Assembly (NCBI GenBank): GCA_019400425.1
Contig: JAFREE010000160.1
Span: 1 to 56,238, forward strand
Direction of reading: 5' to 3'
DNA length: 56,238 nt
Source: Hymenochaete sp. R1
Taxonomy: Eukaryota; Basidiomycota; Agaricomycetes; Hymenochaetales; Hymenochaetaceae
Below are positions 22,371 through 33,662 of the stretch, one piece after another. A model generated the notes under the pieces. It did no database searches. It saw nothing but the letters and a program-made list of their open reading frames with translations, and was not told the origin of the DNA. The position numbers and the translations under genes were made by a program. The number at the start of each line of letters is the position of its first letter. The stretch's first letter is position 1.

Positions 22371-24375
22371 TCACAGTGTTCCTGCGCAGAGCTTCAATAA
22401 CTTGCTCGATCCGTCCAAATCGCTTTCGTTGTCGCTGCTAAGAGCCTCTGCTAGAGCACGCTTCGACGAGTCGGACTCCTCACGAGTCGAAGTGGCACAA
22501 ATCGGCAACACTCTCCGATGCTCGTCGAGGAGGTCTATGAATTTGCTGACCCACTTGGATTCGAAAGAGTTGTGCTCATTCAGATGGTCGGTGAAAGTTT
22601 TCAAGAACGCATTAGGATGCCAAATATTCTCCTCCGGCATACCGCCCGAGAATGTCATTCCCTCGAAAATGGCCTCATCTCGAGTGCAGTTCAAGTACAT
22701 GCGTGCTCCGTTATGGATAATAAGCGCAATGTAGGCAGAATCGAGTAGCTTTGCGACACTCGCTTCGAATTCGAAGGCATCGACGAATCGTTTGGCCCCG
22801 AAAATAGTTCCGATAACATATTCCTTCTTCTCGCCGTACGTCAATACCGCTTCTCGGCCTGATCCAAGAAAGAAAATAAGGATCAATTCAAGCAACTCAT
22901 CATCGCTCATCTCGCGGTGTTCAAGCCATATGAGCGAGGTGAAAAGCAAGACGTAAAGCAGAGATTCCATGTCATCCTGCACCGAGTGTCGAAAGCCTGG
23001 CTCTTGTGCGAGTGACTTAACAGACTGGAATATACGCGTCCCCTAGTCAATAAAACTATGAGTGATCGGTCTTGACCTCGAATGAAACACTTACTGTAAC
23101 GTACCGATCCTTGGCCATACCCTTCCATTCCGTACGGCAAGAAATATCCTGATCGAATAGGAATCCCGTCCTGATGGAGCCTTTCTTGCGACAGTGAGAG
23201 ATTATATGAAGGTATCCAACATCTCGATGATGAAGCCGACGTGTCTTAAATTCTCCCCTAGCGTCGCTTTCGAGGATACTCAGAATTTCCTCGACATCGC
23301 TGATCCGTGTAGATGTGAAAGAGTCGCGTCTGCCAAGGTGTTCATCGATAGTCTTCAAGAACGCGTCAGGGTGCCAAGTCCATTCCTCCGGCACCGACGC
23401 GGACCATGTAGACGCTTCCTTGCCTTTGAATGCCTTATAACGAAGCATACGCACAGACGAGCGTACACAATTGTGGAGGGCGGGTCTGATGAAAACGGAC
23501 ACAAGAAGACTCTGAACAACGTCTTCGAATTCGAAAGATTCAACGAACGCTTTGGCAGTGAGGATATCCGCTATGACATGCTCTTTCGTCCTGCAGCCCT
23601 TCATCACCTTACATGGGCTTACGCCGTGGAAGAAAACAGCCAGCTTTGAATCAAGCTCGCGTTGGCTCATATCACGATGCTTAAGCCATAAGATGGAGCA
23701 AAACAATAGAACATGGAGCAGAGTCTCCATGTCGTCTTGTATCGAGTGCCGGAAGCTTGTAGAATACCTGTACGATCCGTATGACAGGAATATTTCTGTC
23801 CTCTAAGAAGATATTATCCATGAAAATACATTCATTGACACGTTCGAGATAAACTTACGGTAATGTACTGATCTCTATCCCGTCCTTTCCGGTCGTCGCG
23901 GCAAAACAATTCCCGGTCGACGACCAGCCCTTCTCTATGCACCAATGCCGTCGTCTCACAGCAGAGAGGAACCGAATGAAGGCTGCTCCCATCATGTTGA
24001 AGCCATTGCTGTTTAAATGTGCTTTTGATAGCTGAGAATTCCGCATTGGCAGTCGGTTTTCGGATATTCTGAGAAATGTTCTCATTTTTCCCAGTAGCCA
24101 AGAACAAGCTTTGTCGTATCATGCCCGAATCCTCAGTTAACGCCATATCCGAACCTAAGTCGACCAGAAGATTGTCGTAACCACAGAAGTCTCGTTTCCG
24201 CTCGAAATGATCGCCTTTCGAATCAGGGTTATTGCGAGTCGGGGAGGAGTAGTTCGAGGTGAGATGATCTGAGTCAGCGTGCTGGAAACTATTTAGGAAA
24301 GTAAGTTCACTATGAATCTCTCAAGAGACTTACCGGCTCTGAAACAGACTCTCTGCCCAACTCTCGCGTCTCCAT
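22371..24375 (-). CDS. K5: N-lobe-less FunK1-type protein with two tandem kinase C-lobes
   Basis: Four exons (24334-24375, 23859-24281, 23095-23802, 22371-23042), all phase 0, encode 614 residues. It has the same architecture as K2, starting with the identical METRELGRESVSEP. Leader residues 15-100 are not kinase-like. Unit 1 shows WLQHDGSSLH (HRD to QHD), LVVDRELF, then FRHSIQDDMETLLHVLLF. Unit 2 shows LHHRDVGYLHI, LFDQDISC, then FRHSVQDDMESLLYVLLF and the complete FunK1 tail (LPICATSTREES, acidic stretch). No ATP-binding lysine or glycine-rich loop is present. Intact frame, splice sites and TATA-like element suggest an expressed gene. A pseudokinase acting as scaffold, decoy or regulator is an inference. 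The intron 1 acceptor was set at TTCCAG because the earlier TAG would bring in a stop. Confidence 0.8.
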
Positions 24376-25130
24376 GGATGACAATGCGGTTAATAATGGT
24401 TCGAGGGAGAAATCTTCAGCAGGTATCTCCCGCGTGCGTGGTGGGAACCTGCAGTACTAGTGTAGCCTGCATTATATTCCACAATTGTAAGTGCATGATG
24501 CATATTGACTCGCAACAGTCTGTTGCGTGGAGGTGAAGGTGAGGACCAAAGGAAACCTGCTGTTTGAACTTCTGTTTTCGGAGATCGCCGTTGATCCGTT
24601 TTACATCATCACGCGCGTCTAAGTTTTTAGCCGGCCTTTTGACGCCCAAACCTTCCGATTTTTTTCTATGTCCTTCCTTCGTCTCTGTTTCCCATTTCAA
24701 GCCCTTCCTGTTCATTGTTGTATATGATTCCTGGATCCATGTTGGCTTCATGCTCAGTATCAGATTCTGAAGCAGGCAACGCACAAAAAGACACCAGGCC
24801 AGCCTGCGATTCCACGAGGCGTCAAGTGAAGAAAAAGACGCCCATACCGTTTGAGAAGGGCTTCTCTTTCTCTCCAACGAACCTGGCCCCTTTCATAGAA
24901 GTTTGGCTAAAGGTACTAGTATATGAGAATAAAGGCCCGGCTATCCCGCAGCTGCGAAGCCAAGCTGCTAAGTCCGGTGGACCGGTGATATTTTTTGCGA
25001 CTTTAACTCATGGACAGTCATGACGGACTCCCGGAGGCAACGTCGGAGACTCAAAGTAGTGGATTGCTCCGTCTTGTCCACGTTCTAGGGTACACTATAC
25101 TTGCTGACACTCCTGATACTACTGTAGTAG
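24376..25130. repeat. K5 upstream flank, duplicated at K2
   Basis: 24376-24905 matches 13776-14330. 24912-25057 matches the same flank in inverted orientation. CCACGTTCTAGGGTAC at 25078-25093 resumes direct similarity. The TATA-like TTATAT is at 24472-24477, 97 bp upstream of the K5 ATG. No gene seen. Confidence 0.65.
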
Positions 25131-27682
25131 TTTGCGGGGGCTGTTCATGTTCTTAAAGGCGACAGGGACAAGATCAGAGGACAGGTCATGACATTTTCGG
25201 AAAAGAAAAGAAAAGAAAAAGAGCTTAAAAAAGGGGAAGAGTACGAAGTAGGAACGAAGAAGAAAAGAGAGAAAAGATGAAGACGAGGGTGGAAGGAAAT
25301 TCATCTAACAAACCGTAGCGAAGCGTAGCGTGTCGCAGAAACATGACATTGTAAAAAAATAGTAGATTCAAAGACACACTCAACTCGCAATCATTTCTAC
25401 ACATCAGACGTCAGACATAAGACATTTCAGAAAAGTCAAGAGGGGTACGTGAAAGGTAGGGCGGAGCGGGGGCATCGTGAGGAAATCCGAAGCCGAAGCT
25501 ATGGAGGGGGAGAGGGAGGAAACCGTAGGATGACGGACGACAAAACTATACGTCAGAGAAGACGTGTTGGGGCGGGGTCGTTCAAAGGAAAGAAGAGAAA
25601 AGAAAAAAGGCGGAGTAAGTCGAAGTGAAGCGGAAATTGTGAGCACATAAGAGAAACAACAAGTGTATTTTAGTACGAAGGTAAAACGTTGAGGGGAGGG
25701 GTGAAGGGTGTTGTAAAGGAAATTCCAGGTCCGTGGGATCATTCGTTAAATAGAATACGATCTGAGAAAGGGTAGAGTTCGGGGAAACAAGGGGGGGGGG
25801 GGGGGGGAATGGAAGGGATGGGTCGAATAGTAGAAGTGTGTTGGTATGCGGGACGAAGCGTGAAAAAGGTCGAATGGGAGAGGAGGGGAGAGGGGGGGGG
25901 GGGCAAGCACAATCAATAAAGTAGAAGAAGTTGAAACAGGACACAGCACAACAACCATCTTTGAAACAGAAAAAAAAAACAAGTCCATTTCACCGACGTG
26001 TGATTCACCAGCGAACGCGAAAATGCACCCAACGCACGATTAGATTCCCAAGGTCCGAACGAAAGCGATGTATCTAGACCTCCGAAACGGTAACGCGTCG
26101 TCGAGCACGAAACGTCAGACCTGGTCGATAGTCGGTCGCAATGAATAAATAAGAAACAAAAATGAAATCCGAAAGTCCAAGCCAAGGGTGAGGAACACGT
26201 AGAAGTGAAGGGCGTGTGCTTGATGCATGAATGGTTGATAATTCCATCGACGGTCCGAAGTACTCGCCATCCCAAAAATACAGGATACAGACCGGGATCA
26301 CTTTCCGAAGCTTTCGAGCGTGTGTCTGCAAGAACCACAGAAAAAAAACTTCGCTCTTCGCAGTCTACTGATCCAATCGCAATCGGTGAGGCGGAACGAA
26401 CGGTCAGTTCGACTCGGTCCGGCCATCCACATCCCGTTCCCATCACAGTACTGCAGTACTGCCCTCGCTCATTCCCTTCAGCCCTCTAAACCCACCCACC
26501 GAAGGTCCTCCACTCATATCTCAATTCTTCGAACCCACAAAAGGCACCGTCAGCGCTCCGCCAGACCGACCTTGAATTTCCTTATCGCGTCTGTGATCGT
26601 CCCCCATGGCGTCATGGCTCCCCACTCTGTGCGACCAACTGTCTCTCCACATGAGATAACAAATTATCGCGATGATGGATCCGACTTGCGTCGCGGAGCA
26701 AAGAGATTGGGTTGAGGATGCCGAGCGAATGAGTCTCCAGCTTTACAGGTCTTCGGAGGAACGAACGCGAGAGCACTCAGTGGGTCCGGCGTGAGATGGT
26801 CACCTCAATACCACTACTGCTCCCGCTTCCTGATTCGTGTTACGTGCGAAGAACAGCCTAAGGCGCAATTCTCGATATGCTTCTTAACCAAACAGAACGG
26901 CGTGCCACGAAACGCCGTTTGAGCAGCGCCGAACATGTAAGAAGGGAGGCCTCCCCTCATATTCGCTCACGAGCGTGCAAAGGAAGCCGAAGAGCGAAGA
27001 CAGAAGCGTAAACCGGACCGTGAGTGTTTGAGTGTGCGGACGAAATGTGGCACGAAAAGAAGGGAGCCAATTGGGTTGGTTGGGTACACCGAAAAGGCTA
27101 GACCACCGCATAATCCGTGGCGTGGAAGAGCGAAGTGCGGACGCTGAATCCATTTTGGAGGAGGTACGCCCCCATTTGGTGTGGGTGCGTGTGGCTGAGA
27201 GGAGTTGGCTTTGGGTTCGTAAAGCGGGCTATATCCAGAGACATTGACGGTATTCCGGCTTCTGCGTCGAGCAGAGCACAGAGGGGGACGGAGCGGGGCG
27301 ATAGCGAAGACGAACAGATGAGAGAAAGTGTTGTAAGAGGGCGGGGTGGGGTGAGTTGGTGAGACAAATTCCGAAGTACGTGGAAATCGTGATCAAGTGG
27401 AACAAAAAGTCATTGGCTCTTGTTCAAAATAAGGGGTAAATTTGTCGTAAGTGTGGCGAAGATGCGAAGAGAACAAGATGGTAAGCGACAATAGATAGAT
27501 GGCAACAAATGATGAAGATGGTGATGCGAATAACTTGTAGAGAGCATATCGACGTTGCAGGAGGGGGTGATGTGAGACACAAGACGCGGATACAGAGCGC
27601 GGAAGGAGAGCGCGGGACGGGACGAACGGCGACGAAGGCGGACAGGGGGTTGTATAGTGCCACATCCGTTATCGTATCCGCG
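25131..27682. other. Purine-skewed intergenic stretch
   Basis: The plus strand is strongly A/G-rich from about 25.1 to 25.95 kb, with a G17 run at 25791-25807 and a G12 run at 25892-25903. Frames here are low-complexity and no splice-consistent family was recognised. Part may be the 3' region of the gene ending at 27683. Confidence 0.4.
25791..25807. repeat. G17 homopolymer
   Basis: Seventeen consecutive G residues; a second run of twelve follows at 25892-25903. Such runs are prone to length error in sequencing. Confidence 0.8.
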
Positions 27683-28513
27683 TCATACCTCCTCGACGAG
27701 CCGCGAACGCGGTGAAGGCGACGCAGGCAGCCCAGGCGGTTTGCGCACCGTCGGTGGGCGACTCGGTTTCCGTGGGATTTGCTGTAAATGATCGAAGCAC
27801 AAAAGTGGCGTGAGTTGAAGGAGTACATATCTCTCGTAGGGAAGGCAACGAGAAGGGGGAGAGATGGGGGGAGAGGGAGCGTATGAATTAGAATGACCAC
27901 GTACGTGTCGCGACATGATAAGCTTCGCCATAGACAATGGCTTGGGTTGTTCCGGGAACACGGACGACGACGACGACGACGCTGAACGCAAGAATGAAAA
28001 TGAAACATTAAATCCGACTCGAAGAAGCAACTCCCAGCGATGGCACTCACATGTCGCAGGGAACAACAAGCCAGGCCGCCTGGTGCCATTCCAACTCGAC
28101 GCCGGCATCCGCACCAGTTCCGCCCCACCCACATACCGTACATTCACAGTCCGCCCCTTCTCGCCATCCCGGCCCCCATCAACCCCATCTCCAACATCCG
28201 CCCTGCCCAATCCAAAACTAAGCCTGACCATCTGCGCGAGGGACATTGCCATGCTCTCCCGTTCATCCCCAAGGTCGTTGTCTGACCCGCCGGCGGCGGC
28301 AACAGATGCGGCGGCGCTGAGTCGTCGCAAATCGAGCATGTCCACCTTCTTGTTCTCGAAATGTAAACGTGTATGGGCTGCACCCGGATATCTCTGCGAG
28401 TCTTCCTGGTTTGCTGAGAACGCAGCAGCGCCGACCCGAGCGAGAGCGACGAGTGTCGTGAGGAAGCAGAGGAAAGAGAGGGTAGTGGAAATGCTTGGTA
28501 ACAACAGACTCAT
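27683..28513 (-). CDS. Hypothetical protein with N-terminal signal anchor
   Basis: Tentative three-exon model (28051-28513, 27905-27981, 27683-27781), 212 residues. The first 31 residues (MSLLLPSISTTLSFLCFLTT and on) form a signal peptide or membrane anchor. The following 125 residues are mostly open, with blocks such as LHFENKKVDMLDLRRL and MAMSLAQMVRLSFGLG that look like real coding sequence, then a poly-Ser run. The last exon is uncertain: in the phase predicted by the splice sites it gives a Pro/Arg-rich tail, but one alternative frame there encodes a transmembrane-like stretch (AQTAWAACVAFTAFAA), which would suit a type I membrane protein. I do not recognise the family. The 123-bp second intron is longer than usual here. 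Confidence 0.42.
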   Translation of the reverse strand: MSLLLPSISTTLSFLCFLTTLVALARVGAAAFSANQEDSQRYPGAAHTRLHFENKKVDMLDLRRLSAAASVAAAGGSDNDLGDERESMAMSLAQMVRLSFGLGRADVGDGVDGGRDGEKGRTVNVRYVGGAELVRMPASSWNGTRRPGLLFPATCECHRWELLLRVGFNVSFSFLRSASSSSSSVFPEQPKPLSMAKLIMSRHVRGHSNSYAPSPPISPPSRCLPYERYVLLQLTPLLCFDHLQQIPRKPSRPPTVRKPPGLPASPSPRSRLVEEV

Positions 28514-30542
28514 CCTGCGTCCTCTTCGTCCCTTTCAGCCTCCCTAAATATTCAAGTGACTTTCCCGCCGCCGTCAAATTGATATATTCCCAATAATCCG
28601 CGCCCGCGTGAATCGACCGTGCGCGCGTGAGCGAGAGCAAGAGTGAGGGAGATGTGGAAATGGCGGTGAAACCCAAAAGCCGCCCCCAAACGTATGCGCC
28701 TGATACGCCCTTTTAGAGAGCCGAGACCGATGGCGTCGGGGTCCTCCTCGTATAGGCACTGCAAGCCAAAACAAATGAAACTGTGGCCTCGTCGACGGAT
28801 GTGTGTCGGTGAACGTAGAGGAGACTACGCCGTGAACGACGGTGACCGGAGAGGATGGGAGGGAGGAGAGTGCGGGAGGGAAAGAAGAAGGGAGCGGGGG
28901 GGATTCGAGTGACGAGACTCCCCCGGATGGCAACGCCTAAGTAATAACGGATCCATCAGCTTATGGTAACTGATCGACGGCTTTGTTTGGTAGTCTTAGC
29001 TCCTTTTATAGTAATTAGTGTCTATAAGTGCAGTGTTGTCTGAAAGCCCTGACTCTGACTCTGAACTCATCCTTCTTCCTTCTTCGAGTTTCAGACATTC
29101 GATAGTACATGCTATTGACTCGGGCGTCTTCCACGTATTCTACGAGGTCAACCCGATATTTTAGGCTGAGACTCGAGTCCAAAACTAGCACATTGCATTG
29201 CAACGTCACCAATTCCCATACGGTACATACATGTCCTAGTATTAGTATCACGCCCTTCCTCCTCCTCCTCGTCGCCCAATGAGCTCCACTCGGACTCGGA
29301 CTGGGACCAGACTACCCCGACCACTTCCTCCACTCCGTAACACCATACCACTGGAAAATATCATATCATATCAACATCGATCATAGCGCATCCACGCATG
29401 TGAGGACCCAAATCACTTAAACTCAAATTCAACTAACCGGTGCGATGCTTGGCGAAAAAAAAAGAAATAACCCTTCTAATTCCTAATTAAAAATTCTTCC
29501 TGTGTCAGTGTGTTTCGATTGCGGGTTGCGGTCGCGACATATCGCCGAACATTTTGCACATGTACATTTATTGCTATTACTATTACAATGAATACTCGTA
29601 AAGAGTTGGGAGACAAGGCTTGAGAGATTGGGACTCGGACTTGGACAGCTGAGGGCAGCGTCATGATTGATGAGTCTGTAAAACGACAACGAACAGCGAA
29701 CAACGAACAACGAATAGCGACTGTTAGTAGGGAAGGAGAAGACCAGAAACCGATACGAGACTTCAAACCTCGAAATAGATTAGATCGAAGACTAAGACCA
29801 AGACTAAGACTAAGACAGACTCGGAGTAGCCCTGAAAACAAACGGTAGAAGAGTGATATTGATGATCATGATGATCATGATAACGACAACAAGACTGACT
29901 GAATTGAAAGCAAACAAGTGAGACAGCAGCAGCAGCAGAACAACACGACGACAGATACTAGTATACTAGTAGATAGATAGATAATTAAGAACTTGAACAC
30001 GGGGGCCGAAGCTCGAAGCTAAGGGGGGAGACAACAACAGCGACAAAGGTCAGTAAGATCGAGGATTGATAGTTCTTTCGAATGAGAATGAAAATGAGGA
30101 AGGGAAAAAAGGACCAGAAGAGCGTTGGCTCTGGGGTAACTGGAAAAGAGAAAGATAGAGAGAAAGAAAATTGTCCAAGACATCATGACTGAAACACGAA
30201 ACGCGAAACGCGAACTGGTATAGAAGAGGCACTCGGAGTCTGAGACAAACGAATGAGCAAAGGTGAAACGTTGATCATCATCCACTGACATGAATCACCG
30301 TGATTTAAAGAGGAAAGAAAATCAAAGACAGCTTCGGATACCATCATATGCATGCCAATGAAAGCCTTCCCTTCAAACGAGAATCGACTCGGAAAAAAGA
30401 ACAGGGAAAAACCTTCAAGTTCAAGGACGGATATCCAGCCGTAGCCGTAACCACCACCGCCGTCAACACCACCACCATCAACACCACCACCAACTCAACC
30501 CAACCCAACCCAAAACCTTAGACCCCTCCAAGTCGCCCCTCC
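28514..30542. other. Intergenic downstream of the G-alpha gene
   Basis: No convincing exon. It contains short microsatellites (AGC near 29931, TAGA near 29970) and a palindrome ACTAGTATACTAGT near 29959. Frames here are low complexity. Confidence 0.45.
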
Positions 30543-33500
30543 CTAAATAAGGTTCAAATGCGCCAAATTCTGCCTCAGGATCCCGTCCTGGACGGCCGAG
30601 AGCGTCTTTGCCGTCGCTTTCGTGTCCTGTGCCAGTGCCAGCGTCCCCGGGCAAAAAATAATGCCAGTGCCAGTGCCGGATCCAGGCCGATAAGCGAGCG
30701 AGCGTACGAAGTCAGTGTCAGTATAATTTAATAAAATAAAAAAAGTAGAATGGAATGGTAAAGAAGAGGAAGAGGAAGAGGAAGAAAGACAACCGAGTTC
30801 AAGTTATCGCCGATCACGAATACCGAATACCGAACGTCGAACGTCGAACGCACCAACGATGATAACGTCGTAGTGTGGTGCGATGCAGCCCGGGTGCGGT
30901 GTGGTGAGAAAAGTCGAAGAATTGAATTGTTGGATCGTTGGAGTGCCGAAAGAGAGGGAGGAAAGAAGTAAACGGAATTCGCGAAGGGGCGGAGTCGACA
31001 CAAACGCGAAGCCGGTCAAGTTCAGTTGAATGGTGGATAGGGATCAGGAAGAAGGGAACGCATCGGTGCCAGTGCCAGCGCCAGTGCCAGTGATCGGGTT
31101 TAACCATCAACCATCAACCAGTAAGGATAAGGACATCAATACCAAAAAAGAAAGAACAACATCAACGTGAGTAACATCAGCGCGAGGAAGAAGAGAAAGG
31201 AAAGGAAGAAGGGGGTACTGACGATGACGGAGGTAAAGTGGACGTGCAGGCCCCGGTGTTGTTTCGAGTAGTGCCGACATACGTCGGTGAACTTTGACTT
31301 GAGGACTGGAAAGGGGTGTATATGTTCGAGTTAGTATTCAGTTTTGATTCTGATTCTGTTGTTCTCATACCCATACCCCGATCGGGTTGGGGTCGGGGTC
31401 AGGTCGTTGTCGTTATCGAAGAAACAAGACAAGACGAAAAAAAAAGAGAAGGAAGAGACGCCCAACACTCACACTTCACAATACTCTCCGGCTCGTTCTC
31501 CCCCGCATAACTCTTCACATACGTCCCAAACCGCACCCCCTCAACCCCAACCTTCCTCTCCAACACATCACACTTATTCAAAAACAACACCAGCTCCGTC
31601 CCTTCCAACAACCGATGCCCACACACCACCTTCCAAAGCTGCAAACTATCATCCAGCCGATTCACCCTCGGATCCTCCCGCAACGTCTCGTCGAACCCCG
31701 ACACGGGCGCCAAGAACAGAATGGCGTGGACGTCGTCGAAGTACGACGGCCACGCGGCGCGCGAGGTGCGCGAGCCGCCGACGTCGAAGATCCGCCATTC
31801 GCGGTGCGGGTCGGGACCGCTGTCGAGGGTGAGGCGGTGTTCTTGCACGCCGATGGTGCGGAGGCGGGCGCGGATGACGTCGTCGTCGGAGGGGGTGTAG
31901 TGCGGGGAGGCGATCCGGGGGAGGTTGTCGAGGTAGCTGTCGTATGTATGTCCGAGTCGAGGGGTTCCGAGTTAGTCATTGCGTTCATTTTTGCAGACTC
32001 GAATACTTGGGATGAAGGGGACTGCAAGGAGGGGGACGTACAACTCTGAACAATCCATCAGGCGCACCTGCTGCCTTGTCACGACCTCTCTAACGACCCC
32101 ATCACCCCAGAGCGCCTGCATATCCCCACACCACCGCGCAAGCACCCTCGTCACCTCATCGCTGGCACCCGCTCCTTCTCCACCACGATCCGAACTCAGA
32201 CTCGTCCGCCCGAGTCCCCATCCGCCGCCTCCGCCGCCGCCAGACTCGACGTTCGAAGACCTCGGTTTCAGCCTCTGCAGCGCGTTCTTCCACCCTGACG
32301 AGCGTACGAAGAATTCCTCATGTCGCGAAGGCGTCGCGGGGCGAATAAACAAATGTGGATTAATATGATGATGGGGTGTCGGTCCGACCGCAGATGCAGA
32401 TGCGCCCGTCTCCGTTCCAGCGTTCGTGATATCATGAACTTGAAACGCACCACCGGCACCTTCCCCCTCCCCCTCCCCCTGGCCCCCGCCCCCGTCCTCG
32501 TCCTCATCAGCCCCGCTCCCCAACCTCCCCTCCAACTCCGCCTGCACAGCCCGCATCGGCGGACCCAGCCTCTCCACTAACGCCCGATGTCTCTCCGTCA
32601 CCGTCACCGTCGTCTCGAACCCCCGCGCCTGCAATCGTTCACCGTTCCCGCCTCCGAGTCCGCCTCCGAGTTTCTGTGCCGTCGTCGCGCCGGGGGACGC
32701 GGACGCGGATGCGGAGGAAGGCGACGACGGGCCCGGGGACAAGATACCCAAAGTCGCTACCGATGAAGCCGTACCAGGCCTCTTTGAGTTGCCAGCGCCA
32801 GCGCCGATGCCAGTATTCGTATTCGATCCAGCAGCACCGGCACCACTGGTACCCAGGCTGACGATCCCTGCGTGTGCTTTCGACAGCGCTCTCCGCGGTG
32901 GCATCATGCCAGCGACCGACACGCCGTCGTCCATCTCCTCATACTCCCTATCCTCGTCGTCCTCACTGACATTAGCATCAGCACCGGCACCGGCACCGGC
33001 GAGCGAATGGAGTTCGGTGGAGAGCGCGTCGAGAATGGCGGTGATGGAGCGGACGAGGTTGAGCTGGATGACGGCGCGCCAGGCTTCTTTGTCCGCCGTC
33101 CACGCTTTGCGGGCGAACGTGAGCTGGAAATCTGGGTGGAAGGTTTGATTGTAAGGTTAGGTTATGTTAGTGTGTGTGGTAGCACTCGGTTGGTCGTAAA
33201 TTAAACCCAACCCCCAAACTCAAAAACAAAAAAACGAAAGCGAAAAACGAAAAAAAAGACAAGAAAAGAAAAGGAGAAAACCCACTCACTCTTCAACGTC
33301 GTACTCTTCCCACTCTCGCTCTGCCCCAACAAAAGCACCTTAACAGGCTTCCCCCGCCTCCTCTCCGCGCTGCTCTCAGCCGCAATGCGCGCATCGATCT
33401 CGTCGCTCCGCTTCTTCGCCAGCGCCTCCGCCTTCTCGCGTGCAGCGCGCGCCTCGCGGGATTCGTTCGCGGGCGGGAGGAGGGCGTGGGCGAAGGGGTC

Positions 33501-33662
33501 GTTTGAGTTTGAGTCGAGGGTGCTGGTTGGGATTGGCATCGGCGGTGGTATGAGTATTGATGGTGGTGGTGGGTGAGGATGGGATGCTAGTTGGGATGGA
33601 GTGGTCGACGCGGACGGGGGAGTGGGGATGTTGAGGGTGGATTTGGGGAGCGTGCGGCCCAT
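30543..33662 (-). CDS. Divergent heterotrimeric G-protein alpha subunit with large insertion
   Basis: Five exons (33290-33662, 32042-33131, 31473-31936, 31223-31305, 30543-30626) encode 697 residues against about 355 in normal G-alpha. Residues 1-112 are a Pro/Ser-rich and charged extension. The P-loop is GQSESGKST (about 113-121). A low-complexity insertion of roughly 250 residues lies in the helical-domain region. Switch I keeps the catalytic Arg and Mg-binding Thr (LRTIGV, about 514-515). Switch II is DVGGSR, so the GTPase glutamine is serine (about 543). NKCD (about 608) binds guanine. The C-terminus is TSVI joined to DTKATAKTLSAVQDGIL, the TCAT-like position and alpha5 helix, ending in NLI. 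The Met-Gly start lacks a good myristoylation context. The last intron is 596 bp. Impaired GTP hydrolysis is an inference. Expanded, odd G-alphas occur in Agaricomycetes. Confidence 0.88.

Larger units (their letters stand above)
14695..25100. repeat. Segmental duplication, copy B (K5-K4-K3)
   Basis: Longer partner of the block at 7165-14500. It retains three separate genes, with about 3 kb between the middle of K3 and the end of K4 that is absent from copy A. It is therefore taken as closer to the ancestral arrangement. Edges are approximate. Confidence 0.7.

Noticed and set aside
25404..26446. Several minus-strand frames of 80-177 codons in the purine-skewed region
   Set aside because: Low-complexity Ser/Phe/Leu/Pro composition from a polypyrimidine strand; no splice-consistent model.
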